From Acinetobacter lwoffii (GTDB lineage: Bacteria; Pseudomonadota; Gammaproteobacteria; Pseudomonadales; Moraxellaceae): a stretch of DNA of 64,000 nt. Position 1 is the first letter of the stretch. Each line of letters begins with the position of its first letter. The notes beneath the pieces were generated by a model, which ran no database searches, was not told the origin of the DNA, and saw only the letters and a program-made list of their open reading frames with translations. The stretch lies in contig NZ_JAMXXN010000004.1 in assembly GCF_024129435.1 (NCBI RefSeq), positions 124,001 to 188,000 on the forward strand, in the 5' to 3' direction. This document shows, piece after piece, positions 27,323-36,515 of this stretch. Both the position numbers and the translations under genes were made by a program.

Positions 27323-29113
27323 ATGAATACGGCAATACAAGCAGCTCTCGATCATGCAGTGCACACTTTACAGGCACAAGGCGTACTCCCATCTGACTGG
27401 AACAATACAAGTAATTTGACGCGTACCAAAGACCGAAGCCATGGTGACTTTGCGTCGAATATTGCCATGATCGCGTCGAAAGCTGCGGGTATGAAGCCAC
27501 GTGATTTAGCGGAAAAAATTCTTGCTGCCCTGCCTGAAGTGGCAGATATCAGCAAGGCAGAAATTGCCGGTCCTGGTTTTATTAACTTCTTCCTGAATGC
27601 CGACCAGCGCTTTGCAGTCCTCGATCAAATTCAGACACAACAGGCAACTTATGGCCGTACCCAGGTCAATGCTGACAAACGTATTCAGGTTGAATTCGTT
27701 TCTGCCAACCCAACCTCTAGCCTGCACGTAGGTCATGGTCGTGGTGCTGCATATGGTATGACGGTTGCGAATTTGCTTGAAGCGACCGGTGCCAAAGTCG
27801 ACCGTGAATACTATGTCAACGATGCTGGCCGTCAAATGGACATTCTGGCGACTTCGACTTATCTGCGCTACTTAGAATTAACGGGTCAGGAACTGGTATT
27901 CCCGAAAAATGCCTACCAGGGTGACTACGTAAAAGAAATTGCACAAAGCATTATTGACCAGGATGGCGATGCTTATGTCCGTCCTGTGGCCGACGTGTAT
28001 AAAGATGTGCCTGAAGATGTACAGTTTGCAGCCGAATTAGATGCTGATGGCAATAAAGTCGTATTGTCTGGTGATAAAGAAAAACACATTGATGGTTTGA
28101 TCTTTAATTCACAAGCGTTAATTGGCACAGGCTACCGCGTATTCTTGCAAGCCGCGCTTAAAGCAATCTTAGATGATATTAAAGATGACCTCGGCGAGTT
28201 TGGTGTAACCTTCAATCAATGGTTCAGCGAAGAATCATTGACAGACAAAATTGAAGAAGCCTTACAGACTTTAGACCAGCGTGGTTTCCTGTATGAACTG
28301 GATGGCAACATCTGGTTTAAATCCACTGCATTCGGTGATGAAAAAGACCGTGTCGTAAAACGCCGTAATGGTCAGACCACCTACTTCGCATCTGACATCG
28401 CTTATCACCTGAACAAGTTACAACGTGGCTATACCGATATCATCGATATCTGGGGTTCGGATCACCACGGTTATATCGCACGTGTAAAAGCGGCCATTGA
28501 TGCGTTGGGCTATGACTCGAAAAAATTAACGGTTCTTCTGGTTCAGTTCGTGAGCCTATGGCGTGGCGGCGAGATGGTACAAATGTCATCTCGTTCAGGT
28601 CAGTTCGTGACCTTGCGTGACCTGCGTAAAGAAGTCGGCAATGATGCCGCTCGTTTCTACTACGTAATGCGCAAGTCTGAACAGCACATTGATTTTGACC
28701 TTGATCTTGCTGTGTCACAAAGCAAAGACAATGCAGTGTATTACATCCAGTATGCACATGCCCGTATCTGCCGTATGTTAGAAAAAGCAGCGTCTACCAA
28801 CGTCAACTTTGATGCTACAGCGGCACGTAATTTAGCGGCTAAACTGGAGCTGGATGCTGAAACTGAAATCCTGGCCAAGCTGGCGGCCTATCCAGAGATT
28901 CTGGTCCGTGCTGCAAACAGCTATGAGCCGCATCAAATCGGTAACTACCTGAAAGAGCTGGCAGCATTGTTCCACGGCTGGTACAACGACAATAAAGTAC
29001 TCGGTGATGATGCTGAATTGACCCAAGCACGCTTATTGTTATCAGTGAACGTACGTCAAGTACTGCGTAACGGTTTAGAACTTTTAGGTGTGTCTGCACC
29101 TGAGAGCATGTAA
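27323..29113 (+). CDS. argS: Arginine-tRNA ligase
   Basis: The 596-residue class I synthetase charges tRNA-Arg. The HIGH-type motif is HVGH in SSLHVGHGRGAAYG. The KMSKS position reads MSSRSG, a relaxed form common in ArgRS. The N-terminal Add-1 domain and the C-terminal anticodon-binding domain (YIQYAHARICRML ... RQVLRNGLELLGV) are complete. I placed the start at ATG 27323; the frame is open further upstream from a TTG at 27278, but that adds a hydrophobic stretch foreign to the family. Tandem hairpin repeats begin one base after the stop. Confidence 0.95.
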   Translation: MNTAIQAALDHAVHTLQAQGVLPSDWNNTSNLTRTKDRSHGDFASNIAMIASKAAGMKPRDLAEKILAALPEVADISKAEIAGPGFINFFLNADQRFAVLDQIQTQQATYGRTQVNADKRIQVEFVSANPTSSLHVGHGRGAAYGMTVANLLEATGAKVDREYYVNDAGRQMDILATSTYLRYLELTGQELVFPKNAYQGDYVKEIAQSIIDQDGDAYVRPVADVYKDVPEDVQFAAELDADGNKVVLSGDKEKHIDGLIFNSQALIGTGYRVFLQAALKAILDDIKDDLGEFGVTFNQWFSEESLTDKIEEALQTLDQRGFLYELDGNIWFKSTAFGDEKDRVVKRRNGQTTYFASDIAYHLNKLQRGYTDIIDIWGSDHHGYIARVKAAIDALGYDSKKLTVLLVQFVSLWRGGEMVQMSSRSGQFVTLRDLRKEVGNDAARFYYVMRKSEQHIDFDLDLAVSQSKDNAVYYIQYAHARICRMLEKAASTNVNFDATAARNLAAKLELDAETEILAKLAAYPEILVRAANSYEPHQIGNYLKELAALFHGWYNDNKVLGDDAELTQARLLLSVNVRQVLRNGLELLGVSAPESM

Positions 29114-29236
29114 GCAAAACACTGTTTTGCATGCTCGCAAGGCGAGAGCTAGGCTCGAAGCAGAAATGTAAAGCACTGCTTTTACATTGATGCAAGACAA
29201 GAGCTAAGCTCGAAGTGAGCATTTAAGCAAAACATT
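29114..29236. repeat. Tandem hairpin-bearing repeat behind argS
   Basis: Two degenerate units of about 55 bases. Each has a hairpin (GCAAAAC-ACT-GTTTTGC at 29114-29130; AATGTAAAGC-ACT-GCTTTTACATT at 29165-29188) followed by GCAAGRCRAGAGCTARGCTCGAAG (29137 and 29192). A third partial start, AAGCAAAACATTGC, occurs at 29225. The arms differ in sequence but remain complementary. Confidence 0.75.
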
Positions 29237-29372
29237 GCCGTTTATCTGCTGAGCAGACATTTTGTAACTTCAGCTATGTGCTTGAAGATATAGATAAATT
29301 AAAATTCTGTGTGATTTGTGATCTAGAGGATGACTTTTGTATCCTGATCACATAGGATGAAGTGATAGTAAG

Positions 29373-29397
29373 GGCATAACTGCTGTTATGCCTTTTC
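29373..29397 (+). terminator. Intrinsic terminator between argS and the SPOR gene
   Basis: GGCATAAC and GTTATGCC pair around TGCT, followed by TTTTCT. It lies immediately before the SPOR-domain gene and so separates it from argS transcription. Confidence 0.75.
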
Positions 29398-29430
29398 TAT
29401 ATGTCCCGATTAATAAGAGGAAAATCCCAA

Positions 29431-30048
29431 GTGTTTGGAAAAACGCAGCGCGGTGTATCTGAAAGACCGAATAAGCCTAAAAAGCCACTTATTCCAACTT
29501 GGCTCGGCACACTCGTGATCATTTTAATCGTGTTAAGTTTTTTGATGGCACTGATGCTCTGGAAGCCATGGGAACCGGTTAAACCGAAAACTCAAACAAG
29601 TGCTGAATCTGTCCAAGAAGAAGATACCAATAAAGATTACCGTTTTTATGATCTGTTGCCACAGCAACAAGTGACGCCGATTCCTGAACAGGCCGTCCCT
29701 GAAAACAAAAATCAGGATACAGTAGTGATTGTAGAAGCGCCTCGACCTGAAGTGGCTACACCTGAAGCGACGACGACTGAACCTGGTTTAGAAGCCAGTG
29801 AAGCACCTGTTGCCGCTCCGGCCAGTTATATTCTGCAAGTGCGCAGCTTTGATGATCCAGATCAGGCCGATGCCCGCCGCGCCGAAATTATTCTCAATGG
29901 TTTATCTGCTGATGTGGTACGCAGTGTAGAAAATGGTAAAGTCTGGTATCGCGTGGTTTCTGGCCCTTACGATTCTGCAGAAGCTGCGATTATCGCGCAG
30001 CAAACCTTACAAAATAGCGGGATCGATTCTATCGTCGTGAAACGATAA
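29431..30048 (+). CDS. SPOR-domain inner-membrane protein
   Basis: The 205-residue protein is bitopic: a short Lys/Arg-rich cytoplasmic end, one membrane helix (about WLGTLVIILIVLSFLMALML), a Pro/Glu/Thr-rich linker and a C-terminal SPOR domain (YILQVRSFDDPDQADARRAE to a final VVKR). SPOR domains bind denuded septal peptidoglycan, so a role at the division site, as for FtsN-like or DedD-like proteins, is likely. I prefer GTG at 29431 with AGAGG ten bases ahead. The ATG at 29401 sits right after a terminator hairpin and has no ribosome site. Confidence 0.8.
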   Translation: MFGKTQRGVSERPNKPKKPLIPTWLGTLVIILIVLSFLMALMLWKPWEPVKPKTQTSAESVQEEDTNKDYRFYDLLPQQQVTPIPEQAVPENKNQDTVVIVEAPRPEVATPEATTTEPGLEASEAPVAAPASYILQVRSFDDPDQADARRAEIILNGLSADVVRSVENGKVWYRVVSGPYDSAEAAIIAQQTLQNSGIDSIVVKR

Positions 30049-30060
30049 ACCTTAGCAATA

Positions 30061-30086
30061 AAAAAGCGCCTGATGGCGCTTTTTTA
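30061..30086 (+). terminator. Intrinsic terminator of the SPOR gene
   Basis: AAAAAGCGCC and GGCGCTTTTT pair around TGAT. Confidence 0.9.
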
Positions 30087-30094
30087 TTGCTTTT

Positions 30095-30345
30095 TAGCTC
30101 CTCCCTTTTAAAAGGGAGGCTGGGGGGGATTAGCTAAAAATTAAATCCATCTTTAGAAAGGGGGAAGCTCCCTCACCTTCTAGGAGATGAGAAGCACGGC
30201 TTCGCAAGGAAGAGGTTATTTTAAAAGCCCCTCCACCTAGCCTCCTCCCTGAGCGAGATTCAAAGCAATGCTTTGAATTAAAGTGCAAGAGAAGGAAATT
30301 AAAAATTTTAATCCCCCTCGATCCCCCTTTTTCAAAGGGGGAGGC
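30095..30345. repeat. Hairpin-rich CTCCC/GGGAG intergenic repeat cluster
   Basis: The spacer between the SPOR gene and psd holds a perfect 20-base palindrome, CCTCCCTTTT/AAAAGGGAGG (30100-30119); GAAGC-ACG-GCTTC (30191-30203); ATTCAAAGC-AAT-GCTTTGAAT (30258-30278); and TCCCCCTTT-TTC-AAAGGGGGA (30322-30342). It shares AGGAGATGAGAAGC and CCTTCTAGGAGA with the cluster at 11.6 kb. No gene is seen. Confidence 0.75.
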
Positions 30346-30365
30346 AACAAGAGGTTAAAAGTATC

Positions 30366-31217
30366 TTATAGAGTATGTCCCAGCGCTTCACCCATATTCA
30401 CCAAAGAATTGGCCTTGAATGCAGCATCCCACTGCATTTTATTTTCTTCAAATAAAATCACTGCAGTTGAACCGAGGTAGAAACGACCCAGTTCTGCCCC
30501 TTTTTCCAGGAACAGGTCATGCTGATTAAGTTCGATTCGTCCTGAAGGCTTCACTTTGCCGGTTGCCACGGTTTCAATACCCGCCACAATCATCGCGCCG
30601 ACCAATACCACCGCCATACGGCCAATTTCAGTATCAAACAGGCAAACCATACGTTCATTGCGTGCAAACAGGCCCGGAATGTTTTCTGCGGTCACCTGGT
30701 TTACCGAGAACAGCTCGCCCGGAACATATAGCGTTTCAGTCAGGGTGCCAGCAAATGGCATATGCACCCGATGATAATCACGTGGCGACAAATATACGGT
30801 CGCGAATTCACCATTTTTGAATGGCTCGGCCAGTTGTGGATCAGCAATCAGGGCTTCAACGGTAAATTTCTGGCTTTTGGCCTGAAACACATCGCCATTT
30901 TCAATTTTACCCAGCTGGGAAATCGCACCATCTGCAGGCGAAACAATGCTCGTAGCATCTGGATCAACCGCACGGATACCTTCTTTTAGGGCGCGGGTAA
31001 AAAATTCATTAAATGACTTGAATTTCAGGGCATTGGCCTGCTCAGCAATCGACATATCAATGCCATACTGCGCCTTAAAGGCAGTAATTGCAGCAGTTTT
31101 GATAATCGGGTTTTCGCTGGCGGCAATTTTACCCACCACACGAGACAAGCGATGTTGCGGTACTAATCGTTGAGCTTTAATAAAAAACTGTTGTTTTAAA
31201 CGTGACGTGATGCTCAA
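30366..31217 (-). CDS. psd: Phosphatidylserine decarboxylase proenzyme
   Basis: The 283-residue proenzyme makes phosphatidylethanolamine at the inner membrane. The self-cleavage motif LGST is at 248-251, so Ser250 becomes the pyruvoyl group of the alpha chain. Other family segments are [39 protein letters not shown], and [16 protein letters not shown]. The start is a TTG overlapping the TGA of the upstream sulfurtransferase gene (TTGA), with GGGAG eight bases ahead, so the pair is translationally coupled. Confidence 0.95.
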   Translation of the reverse strand: MSITSRLKQQFFIKAQRLVPQHRLSRVVGKIAASENPIIKTAAITAFKAQYGIDMSIAEQANALKFKSFNEFFTRALKEGIRAVDPDATSIVSPADGAISQLGKIENGDVFQAKSQKFTVEALIADPQLAEPFKNGEFATVYLSPRDYHRVHMPFAGTLTETLYVPGELFSVNQVTAENIPGLFARNERMVCLFDTEIGRMAVVLVGAMIVAGIETVATGKVKPSGRIELNQHDLFLEKGAELGRFYLGSTAVILFEENKMQWDAAFKANSLVNMGEALGHTL

Positions 31218-32071
31218 GATGGCAGCTCCCCTGTAGCGATTGGACTATCGAGGCTGTTGCCCCATTCACTCCACGCACCATCATAGGCTCGAATTTTCCA
31301 GCCCAGTAAACGACCCAGAATATAGGCCAAACCTGAGCGGTGATGGGACTGGCAGTACACCACAACGGGTTGATTCAAATCAAAGCCCAGTTGTTCCAGA
31401 CGCTGCTGAGTACGTGGTAAAGGCTGTAATTTTAAATGATTTTCGCGATTAAGGGCAGTACTCCATTCAAAATGACGTGCTCCCGGAATGTGACCGCCGC
31501 GTCGAGCCGCTAGACGTAAACCGGTATATTCATCTTGCGTACGGCAATCCCAAATTTGAACCTGTTGATTTTCAACCTGTTGGCGCAGTTCATCATAGCC
31601 AATCTGAAAATTCGCCTGATGCTGGAGATTGACCTGCAATACATCCTTCACTGGTGCAAACTGCTCCTGACTGGAAGAAGTCGGCAAACCGGCACCGAGC
31701 CAAGCATGAATCCCGCCATTCAATAGGCTGGTATTTTCAAAACCCAGACAATGCAGGTTCCAGAGCAAACGTCCGGCCCATGCCCCGCCCTCATCATCAT
31801 AAGCCACCACATGATGTTCAGGAGAAATATTCAGATAATCAATGAGAGCCTGCAAGCCTTCCGCGTCCGGCAACAGTCCCATTGCCGTTTCATCCTGACG
31901 CACCAGAAGTTTAGGCTGAAGATGCAAGGCATGCGGAATATGCAGCTGCTCATACACAGAGGCACGGCTCAGGTCGACAATACGAAGTTTTTCATGGCCC
32001 AAATAGGGAACTAAATCTTCTGCCTCAATCAGCAGGCCAAAATTAAAAGCTGCAGCGGTCATCGTTATCAT
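31214..32071 (-). CDS. Rhodanese-type sulfurtransferase (two-domain)
   Basis: The 285-residue protein has tandem rhodanese domains. The C-terminal domain carries the catalytic loop CQSHHR (Cys240 to Arg245) in [15 protein letters not shown]; the N-terminal domain is a non-catalytic copy ([23 protein letters not shown]). Members move sulfane sulfur from thiosulfate or 3-mercaptopyruvate. The loop composition favours thiosulfate, but this is uncertain. Two ATGs three codons apart can serve as start. It is coupled to psd downstream, an unusual but compact arrangement. Confidence 0.85.
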   Translation of the reverse strand: MITMTAAAFNFGLLIEAEDLVPYLGHEKLRIVDLSRASVYEQLHIPHALHLQPKLLVRQDETAMGLLPDAEGLQALIDYLNISPEHHVVAYDDEGGAWAGRLLWNLHCLGFENTSLLNGGIHAWLGAGLPTSSSQEQFAPVKDVLQVNLQHQANFQIGYDELRQQVENQQVQIWDCRTQDEYTGLRLAARRGGHIPGARHFEWSTALNRENHLKLQPLPRTQQRLEQLGFDLNQPVVVYCQSHHRSGLAYILGRLLGWKIRAYDGAWSEWGNSLDSPIATGELPS

Positions 32072-32188
32072 GGCTATTATTGGTCAAATCCTGTTGATCT
32101 TAGCACAGCTGGTTTTTACACTGATGCGCTTTCTTTGCAGATGATTAGCAAGATTTTAGCTAAACCCTGGTCTTAAATAAGCTTGCAT

Positions 32189-32220
32189 AAAAAAAACCGC
32201 ATCTGCATAGACACGGTTCT
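32189..32220 (-). terminator. Intrinsic terminator of pncB (minus strand)
   Basis: On the minus strand AACCGTGTCT pairs with AGATGCGGTT around ATGC (two G-U pairs), followed by eight T. The plus strand cannot form it as well because the wobbles become C-A mismatches. Confidence 0.65.
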
Positions 32221-32247
32221 TTAAGATTATGAATTGTTCAAACTGAC

Positions 32248-33453
32248 TTAGACAGGTTCATTGATCTCAAAAACCTGACGTAAATAGGCCAGGAACGTAT
32301 CATTATCGGTCATGGTCTTGCCCGGGCTATCCGAGATTTTGGCCACTGACTGACGGTTACATTCCACCAGTTTCAATACAATATTCAGCGGAGTCTGTCC
32401 CATATCATTGGTCAGATTGGTACCAATCCCGAAACTGACCTGGAAACGGTCTTTAAAGTATTGATGCAGTTTCCAGGCTTTTTCCAGATTCAGGCCATCA
32501 CTAAAAGTCAGCATCTTGGTTTTGCTGTCAATTTTCAGCTTTTTATAATGCGCATAGGCCTTGTCACCCCATTCATAAGGATCGCCACTGTCATGACGCA
32601 AGCCATCAAACAGTTTGGCGAAGTACAGGTCAAAGTCGCGCAGGAAGGCATCCATCCCCACCACATCGGTCAAGGCAATGCCCAAGTCACCACGATATTC
32701 CTGCACCCAGCTTTCCAGTGCAGATTTCTGGAAATTACGCAGACGTACGTCCAGCGCCTGAAAAGCTTGCAGGAATTCATGCGCCATGGTGCCAATCGGG
32801 GTAATCCCCAGCTCTTTGGCCAACAGTACATTACTGGTACCACGGAACACATGCGGTGCAGCTTTGTGAAATTCTTCGACCACATGCTTTTGCCAATCGA
32901 AACTGTAACGGCGACGCGTACCAAAATCTGACACCAAAAATGGTGGATCATTGGGGTTTTGCGCAGCATCATACTGCTTTAATAACTCGATTTTGGCTTT
33001 TAAACGGCGCTCGCCTTCCGCCAACACTTCAGGTGTGCGAATGCGGCTGAAATACAGTTCATTCACAATCGCCAGTACGAAGATCTCAAACATCATCGCC
33101 TGAACCATCGGGCCTTCCACCACAATATCCAGACGGCCTTGACTGTCGATACTGGCCTTAATGAAACGGCGCTTGAGCTGGAACAGTTCCAGATAATCCA
33201 CAAAATCGCTTTTGATAAACCGTAAGCTTCTTAAGTATTGCAGTTCATCTTCTTTGAATTTGAGCTGACACAGCAAGTCCAGTTGATGATTGAGATCATC
33301 CAGAATATCCGTCAATGGATAGACTGTATCTTCCAGATTACGACAACGGAAATGGTAGACACTATGCGTTTGCGGAAACTTGTGTAAGACCACTTGTAAC
33401 ATGGTGAATTTGTACAAGTCAGTATCTAACAGAGAATGGATAATTGGAGCCAT
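32248..33453 (-). CDS. pncB: Nicotinate phosphoribosyltransferase
   Basis: The 401-residue enzyme converts nicotinate and PRPP to nicotinate mononucleotide in the Preiss-Handler NAD salvage route. Family stretches are [58 protein letters not shown] (the regulatory His region), [12 protein letters not shown], and [12 protein letters not shown]. Length is typical. pncA, which makes the nicotinate, and nadC are also in this window but not adjacent. It is a single gene with its own terminator. Confidence 0.95.
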   Translation of the reverse strand: MAPIIHSLLDTDLYKFTMLQVVLHKFPQTHSVYHFRCRNLEDTVYPLTDILDDLNHQLDLLCQLKFKEDELQYLRSLRFIKSDFVDYLELFQLKRRFIKASIDSQGRLDIVVEGPMVQAMMFEIFVLAIVNELYFSRIRTPEVLAEGERRLKAKIELLKQYDAAQNPNDPPFLVSDFGTRRRYSFDWQKHVVEEFHKAAPHVFRGTSNVLLAKELGITPIGTMAHEFLQAFQALDVRLRNFQKSALESWVQEYRGDLGIALTDVVGMDAFLRDFDLYFAKLFDGLRHDSGDPYEWGDKAYAHYKKLKIDSKTKMLTFSDGLNLEKAWKLHQYFKDRFQVSFGIGTNLTNDMGQTPLNIVLKLVECNRQSVAKISDSPGKTMTDNDTFLAYLRQVFEINEPV

Positions 33454-33572
33454 AACTAAGGGAATATCGCTGTGCTTATCTCTGCATTAAAGCATAAAAA
33501 GTCGTGCAATAATGCAGGATTTACGTACAGCTGGCTGTATTTGCGACAAAAGTATCAGAAGCATAACCCGCT

Positions 33573-34103
33573 TTATTTCTGGGTTTTGGTCTGAGCTTTT
33601 TCCTGCTCCTGAATCAGTTTCTGCAACTGTTTTTCCTGACCAATGACCTTGGCAAATTCGGCTGTGGTCTTTTGTCCGGTTTTTTGCGCCTGTACATCAC
33701 AGTCCACCTGACGCAGCTGCTTGGCAATCGCAAATTCCATTTTAAACAAGGCTCCCATCAAGGCTGTATTGCCTCGATTGTCTCGAGCACAGCGGTCTGC
33801 CCCATGCTTAAGCAAACTAGCGACAATATCCTGATGGCCATAATAAGTCGCCATCATCAGTGGTGTATAACCGTCTTTATTGCGTACATCGACCGGAAAG
33901 CCATGTTTCAAAAATTCGTTGATAACTTCGCTATTGCCAATTTTGGCGGCAGCAAAGAACAGGTCGACCAGTTCCTGTTGTGAGTTCATCTGAATATTGT
34001 CCACGCTTTTAGCGGGGGAGATCTCCTTCGCGACAGTCACGTTTGCGAATGCGGAACCTATCGTGAGAATACTGGCTAAAAACATAGATGACATAACTTT
34101 CAT
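33573..34103 (-). CDS. ankB: Exported ankyrin-repeat protein, AnkB-like
   Basis: The 176-residue protein has a signal peptide (about 1-20, ending GSAFA). Three or four ankyrin repeats follow, including VINEFLKHGFPVDVRNKDGYTPLMMATYYG and IVASLLKHGADRCARDNRGNTALMGA. A Gln/Lys-rich tail (QLQKLIQEQEKAQ) ends it. It lies downstream of a secreted catalase on the same strand, which matches katB-ankB of Pseudomonas aeruginosa, where AnkB is needed for full periplasmic catalase activity. The symbol rests on that context and on family, so it is tentative. GGAG precedes the ATG. Confidence 0.7.
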   Translation of the reverse strand: MKVMSSMFLASILTIGSAFANVTVAKEISPAKSVDNIQMNSQQELVDLFFAAAKIGNSEVINEFLKHGFPVDVRNKDGYTPLMMATYYGHQDIVASLLKHGADRCARDNRGNTALMGALFKMEFAIAKQLRQVDCDVQAQKTGQKTTAEFAKVIGQEKQLQKLIQEQEKAQTKTQK

Positions 34104-34288
34104 GATGAACTCCAGCAGAAATCGAAGGGGAATTTAAGTCTTGAAAGACTGAATTATCCTGAGATGAGATAAAAAACGGAGTGCCTGTAAAACTCCCCCT
34201 AGGGTGCAGGAAAGGTTTGGAGTATTACAGGACTTTTTGGAGGTGATGCGCTATGCCCTAGTCACCAGTTCCTCAAGACCAATCGGGA

Positions 34289-35803
34289 TTAGTCTTTTAA
34301 TTTTGCAGCTTTGGCTTTAACAGTCGCGAGATTACCGTTTACCGCCTTGGTCATACGTGTACCGTAGTCTGTATCTGCCTTGTAGAAATAAGACAACATG
34401 ATGTGCTTGGTTTCTGAATCTTTCACTGCACCTAAGTCAGCAGCAAGGTTCATGATCAGGTCATTTTTCTCTTTGACCGTGTATGAACGGTATAGCTCAC
34501 CTGCCTGCTTGAAGTTCTGCTCTTTCACGCCAATTTGCTGTACATGTCCAGATAATGGTGTTTGTACCGCACGTGCTTTTTCAGTTGCAGCTTTTGGCTC
34601 TTTACGGCTTGGCTCATAGTTCACATCCGAGTCACGCTCAGAGATATTCATGTAGCCATCCTGATTATTGTTGTTCACATTCACCACAGAACGATTTACC
34701 GGAATTTGCTGATGGTTCGCACCTAGACGGTACATTTGTGTATCCGAATAAGAGAAGATACGGCCTTGAAGCAAACGGTCTTCAGATGGTTCGATACCTG
34801 GTACCAAGTTACCTGGTGCAAATGCAGCCTGTTCAGTTTCATTGAAGAAGTTCTTCGGCATACGGTTCAGCGTCAATGTACCGACTTTCACTTCTGGAAC
34901 CAGCTCGGTTGGCCAGATTTTGGTTGGATCTAGCGGATCGAAATCAAAGCTATTCAGATCTTTAGGATCAAGCACCTGAATATACAGATCCCATTTCGGG
35001 AAATTACCTGCATAGATGTTGTTATAAAGATCATTGGTCAAGTGATTGAAATCTTTACCTTGTTGTACAGCCGCTTCTTTGACGTTCAAGCCCTTCACAC
35101 CCTGTTTAGAGCGGAAGTTGAATTTCACGTACTTGTATTCGCCTTTATCGTTATACAGTTTGTAGGCATGTACACCGAAACCGTCCTGTTCGCGGTAGCT
35201 GGTTGGGACACCTTGCTTGCCATAAACATAAGTCAGCATGTTGGTTGCCCAAGGCTGGCTAGACAGGAAGTCAAATACACGGTTGGCATCTTGTACATTG
35301 GTGACCGGGCTTGGTTTCATCGCATGGATGAAATCCGGGAATTTGATCGCATCACGGATAAAGAAGACTGGCGTCTGGTTACCGACTAAGTCCCAGTTAC
35401 CTTCCTGGGTATAGAATTTGATGGCGAAACCATGAGGGTCACGTAGGGTTTCTGGTGAACTTTTACCATGAATGACGGTAGACATACGCACAAAAACTGG
35501 AGTTTTAGTCCCCGCTTTGAACAATGAAGCGAGGGTAAGATCAGATAAATCTTTGGTTGCAACGAATTCACCATATGCCCCAGTACCACGCGCATGTACG
35601 ACACGCTCAGGAATACGCTCACGACCAAAACGTTGTAATTTTTGTACCAGTTGAACGTCCTGAAGGAGTACTGAACCATTTGGACCCGCAGTGATCGAGT
35701 TCTGGTTATCACCGACTGGTGCGCCATTGTCTTTCGTTAAAGGAGCAGCTTGTGCAGCTGTGATAGTTGCAAGCATTGCAACCAGTAATGAACGCTTAAA
35801 CAT
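34289..35803 (-). CDS. katB: Secreted monofunctional heme catalase
   Basis: The 504-residue clade-type small-subunit catalase has a signal peptide (MFKRSLLVAMLATITAAQA), so it should act in the periplasm. Key residues are visible: distal His70 in RVVHARGTGAYG, VRMSTVIHG, RDPHGFAIKFYT, and the heme-ligand Tyr in RIFSYSDTQMYRLG. It breaks hydrogen peroxide to water and oxygen. I start at ATG 35803; an open frame upstream adds 18 residues without a ribosome site and would spoil the signal peptide. Adjacent ankB-like gene downstream supports the KatB label. No OxyR site was recognised. Confidence 0.88.
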   Translation of the reverse strand: MFKRSLLVAMLATITAAQAAPLTKDNGAPVGDNQNSITAGPNGSVLLQDVQLVQKLQRFGRERIPERVVHARGTGAYGEFVATKDLSDLTLASLFKAGTKTPVFVRMSTVIHGKSSPETLRDPHGFAIKFYTQEGNWDLVGNQTPVFFIRDAIKFPDFIHAMKPSPVTNVQDANRVFDFLSSQPWATNMLTYVYGKQGVPTSYREQDGFGVHAYKLYNDKGEYKYVKFNFRSKQGVKGLNVKEAAVQQGKDFNHLTNDLYNNIYAGNFPKWDLYIQVLDPKDLNSFDFDPLDPTKIWPTELVPEVKVGTLTLNRMPKNFFNETEQAAFAPGNLVPGIEPSEDRLLQGRIFSYSDTQMYRLGANHQQIPVNRSVVNVNNNNQDGYMNISERDSDVNYEPSRKEPKAATEKARAVQTPLSGHVQQIGVKEQNFKQAGELYRSYTVKEKNDLIMNLAADLGAVKDSETKHIMLSYFYKADTDYGTRMTKAVNGNLATVKAKAAKLKD

Positions 35804-36030
35804 TTCTAAATCTCTCAATTTATTACCTTTCCTGCATGAGCTAAGATACGCCAACACAATAAATAGATAAAACAGATTATTTTTATTAATTCAATCGCTT
35901 TAATGAATTTACAAAAATTAATCAATTGATTTTCAGATATTTAAAGTTCATAAAAACAGCATCTCATACTGCTCCAGATTTTATTCTTGCTACAATCACC
36001 TCCATCTATCATTAGCAGTCCATATGTAAA

Positions 36031-36471
36031 ATGCGTGCCTTATTACAAAGAGTTTTAGAAGCTAAAGTCGTGGTCGAGGGTGAAACCACCGGGGAAATTG
36101 AAAAAGGAGTTCTGGTTTTTCTTGGTTTAGGTAAAGACGATAATCTGGAAAAAGGCAAAAAGCTGATGGATAAGATATTGAAATACCGCTTCTTTGATGA
36201 TGAACAGGGCAAAATGGGCTGGAACGTTGCCCAGGCCGGCGGTGGTGTATTGCTGGTTTCACAATTTACCTTGATGGCACAGACCCAGAAGGGTTTACGC
36301 CCAGACTTTGGCCCGGCTATGCCGCCTGCCGAGGCTAAAGCACTTTATGAGCAGCTAGTAGAATATGCTCAACGCCAGTTTGAACATGTACAAACCGGTA
36401 TTTTTGCCGCTGACATGAAAGTGCATCTGGTCAATGATGGGCCGGTGACATTTAATCTGGAAGTGGAATGA
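36031..36471 (+). CDS. dtd: D-aminoacyl-tRNA deacylase
   Basis: The 146-residue protein hydrolyses D-amino acids wrongly attached to tRNA. It has the DTD marks: MRALLQRVLEAKVVV at the start, the SQFTLMA catalytic segment and the NDGPVTF gly-cisPro motif near the C terminus that enforces chirality. Length is normal. It is monocistronic, with a strong terminator just after the stop, and diverges from the catalase gene. Confidence 0.95.
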   Translation: MRALLQRVLEAKVVVEGETTGEIEKGVLVFLGLGKDDNLEKGKKLMDKILKYRFFDDEQGKMGWNVAQAGGGVLLVSQFTLMAQTQKGLRPDFGPAMPPAEAKALYEQLVEYAQRQFEHVQTGIFAADMKVHLVNDGPVTFNLEVE

Positions 36472-36478
36472 TTCAGTA

Positions 36479-36508
36479 AAAAAGCCCTCGAATTGAGGGC
36501 TTTTTCTT
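36479..36508 (+). terminator. Intrinsic terminator of dtd
   Basis: AAAAAGCCCTC and GAGGGCTTTTT pair around GAATT. Confidence 0.9.
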
Positions 36509-36515
36509 TTAAAAA

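Noticed and set aside
30095..30345. CRISPR-like array in the SPOR-psd spacer
   Set aside because: Hairpins are of different sequence and spacing, no regular repeat-spacer pattern, and no cas genes are present.
35804..35857. Longer catalase with 18 extra N-terminal residues
   Set aside because: It would bury the signal peptide and lacks a ribosome site; ATG 35803 fits the export signal.
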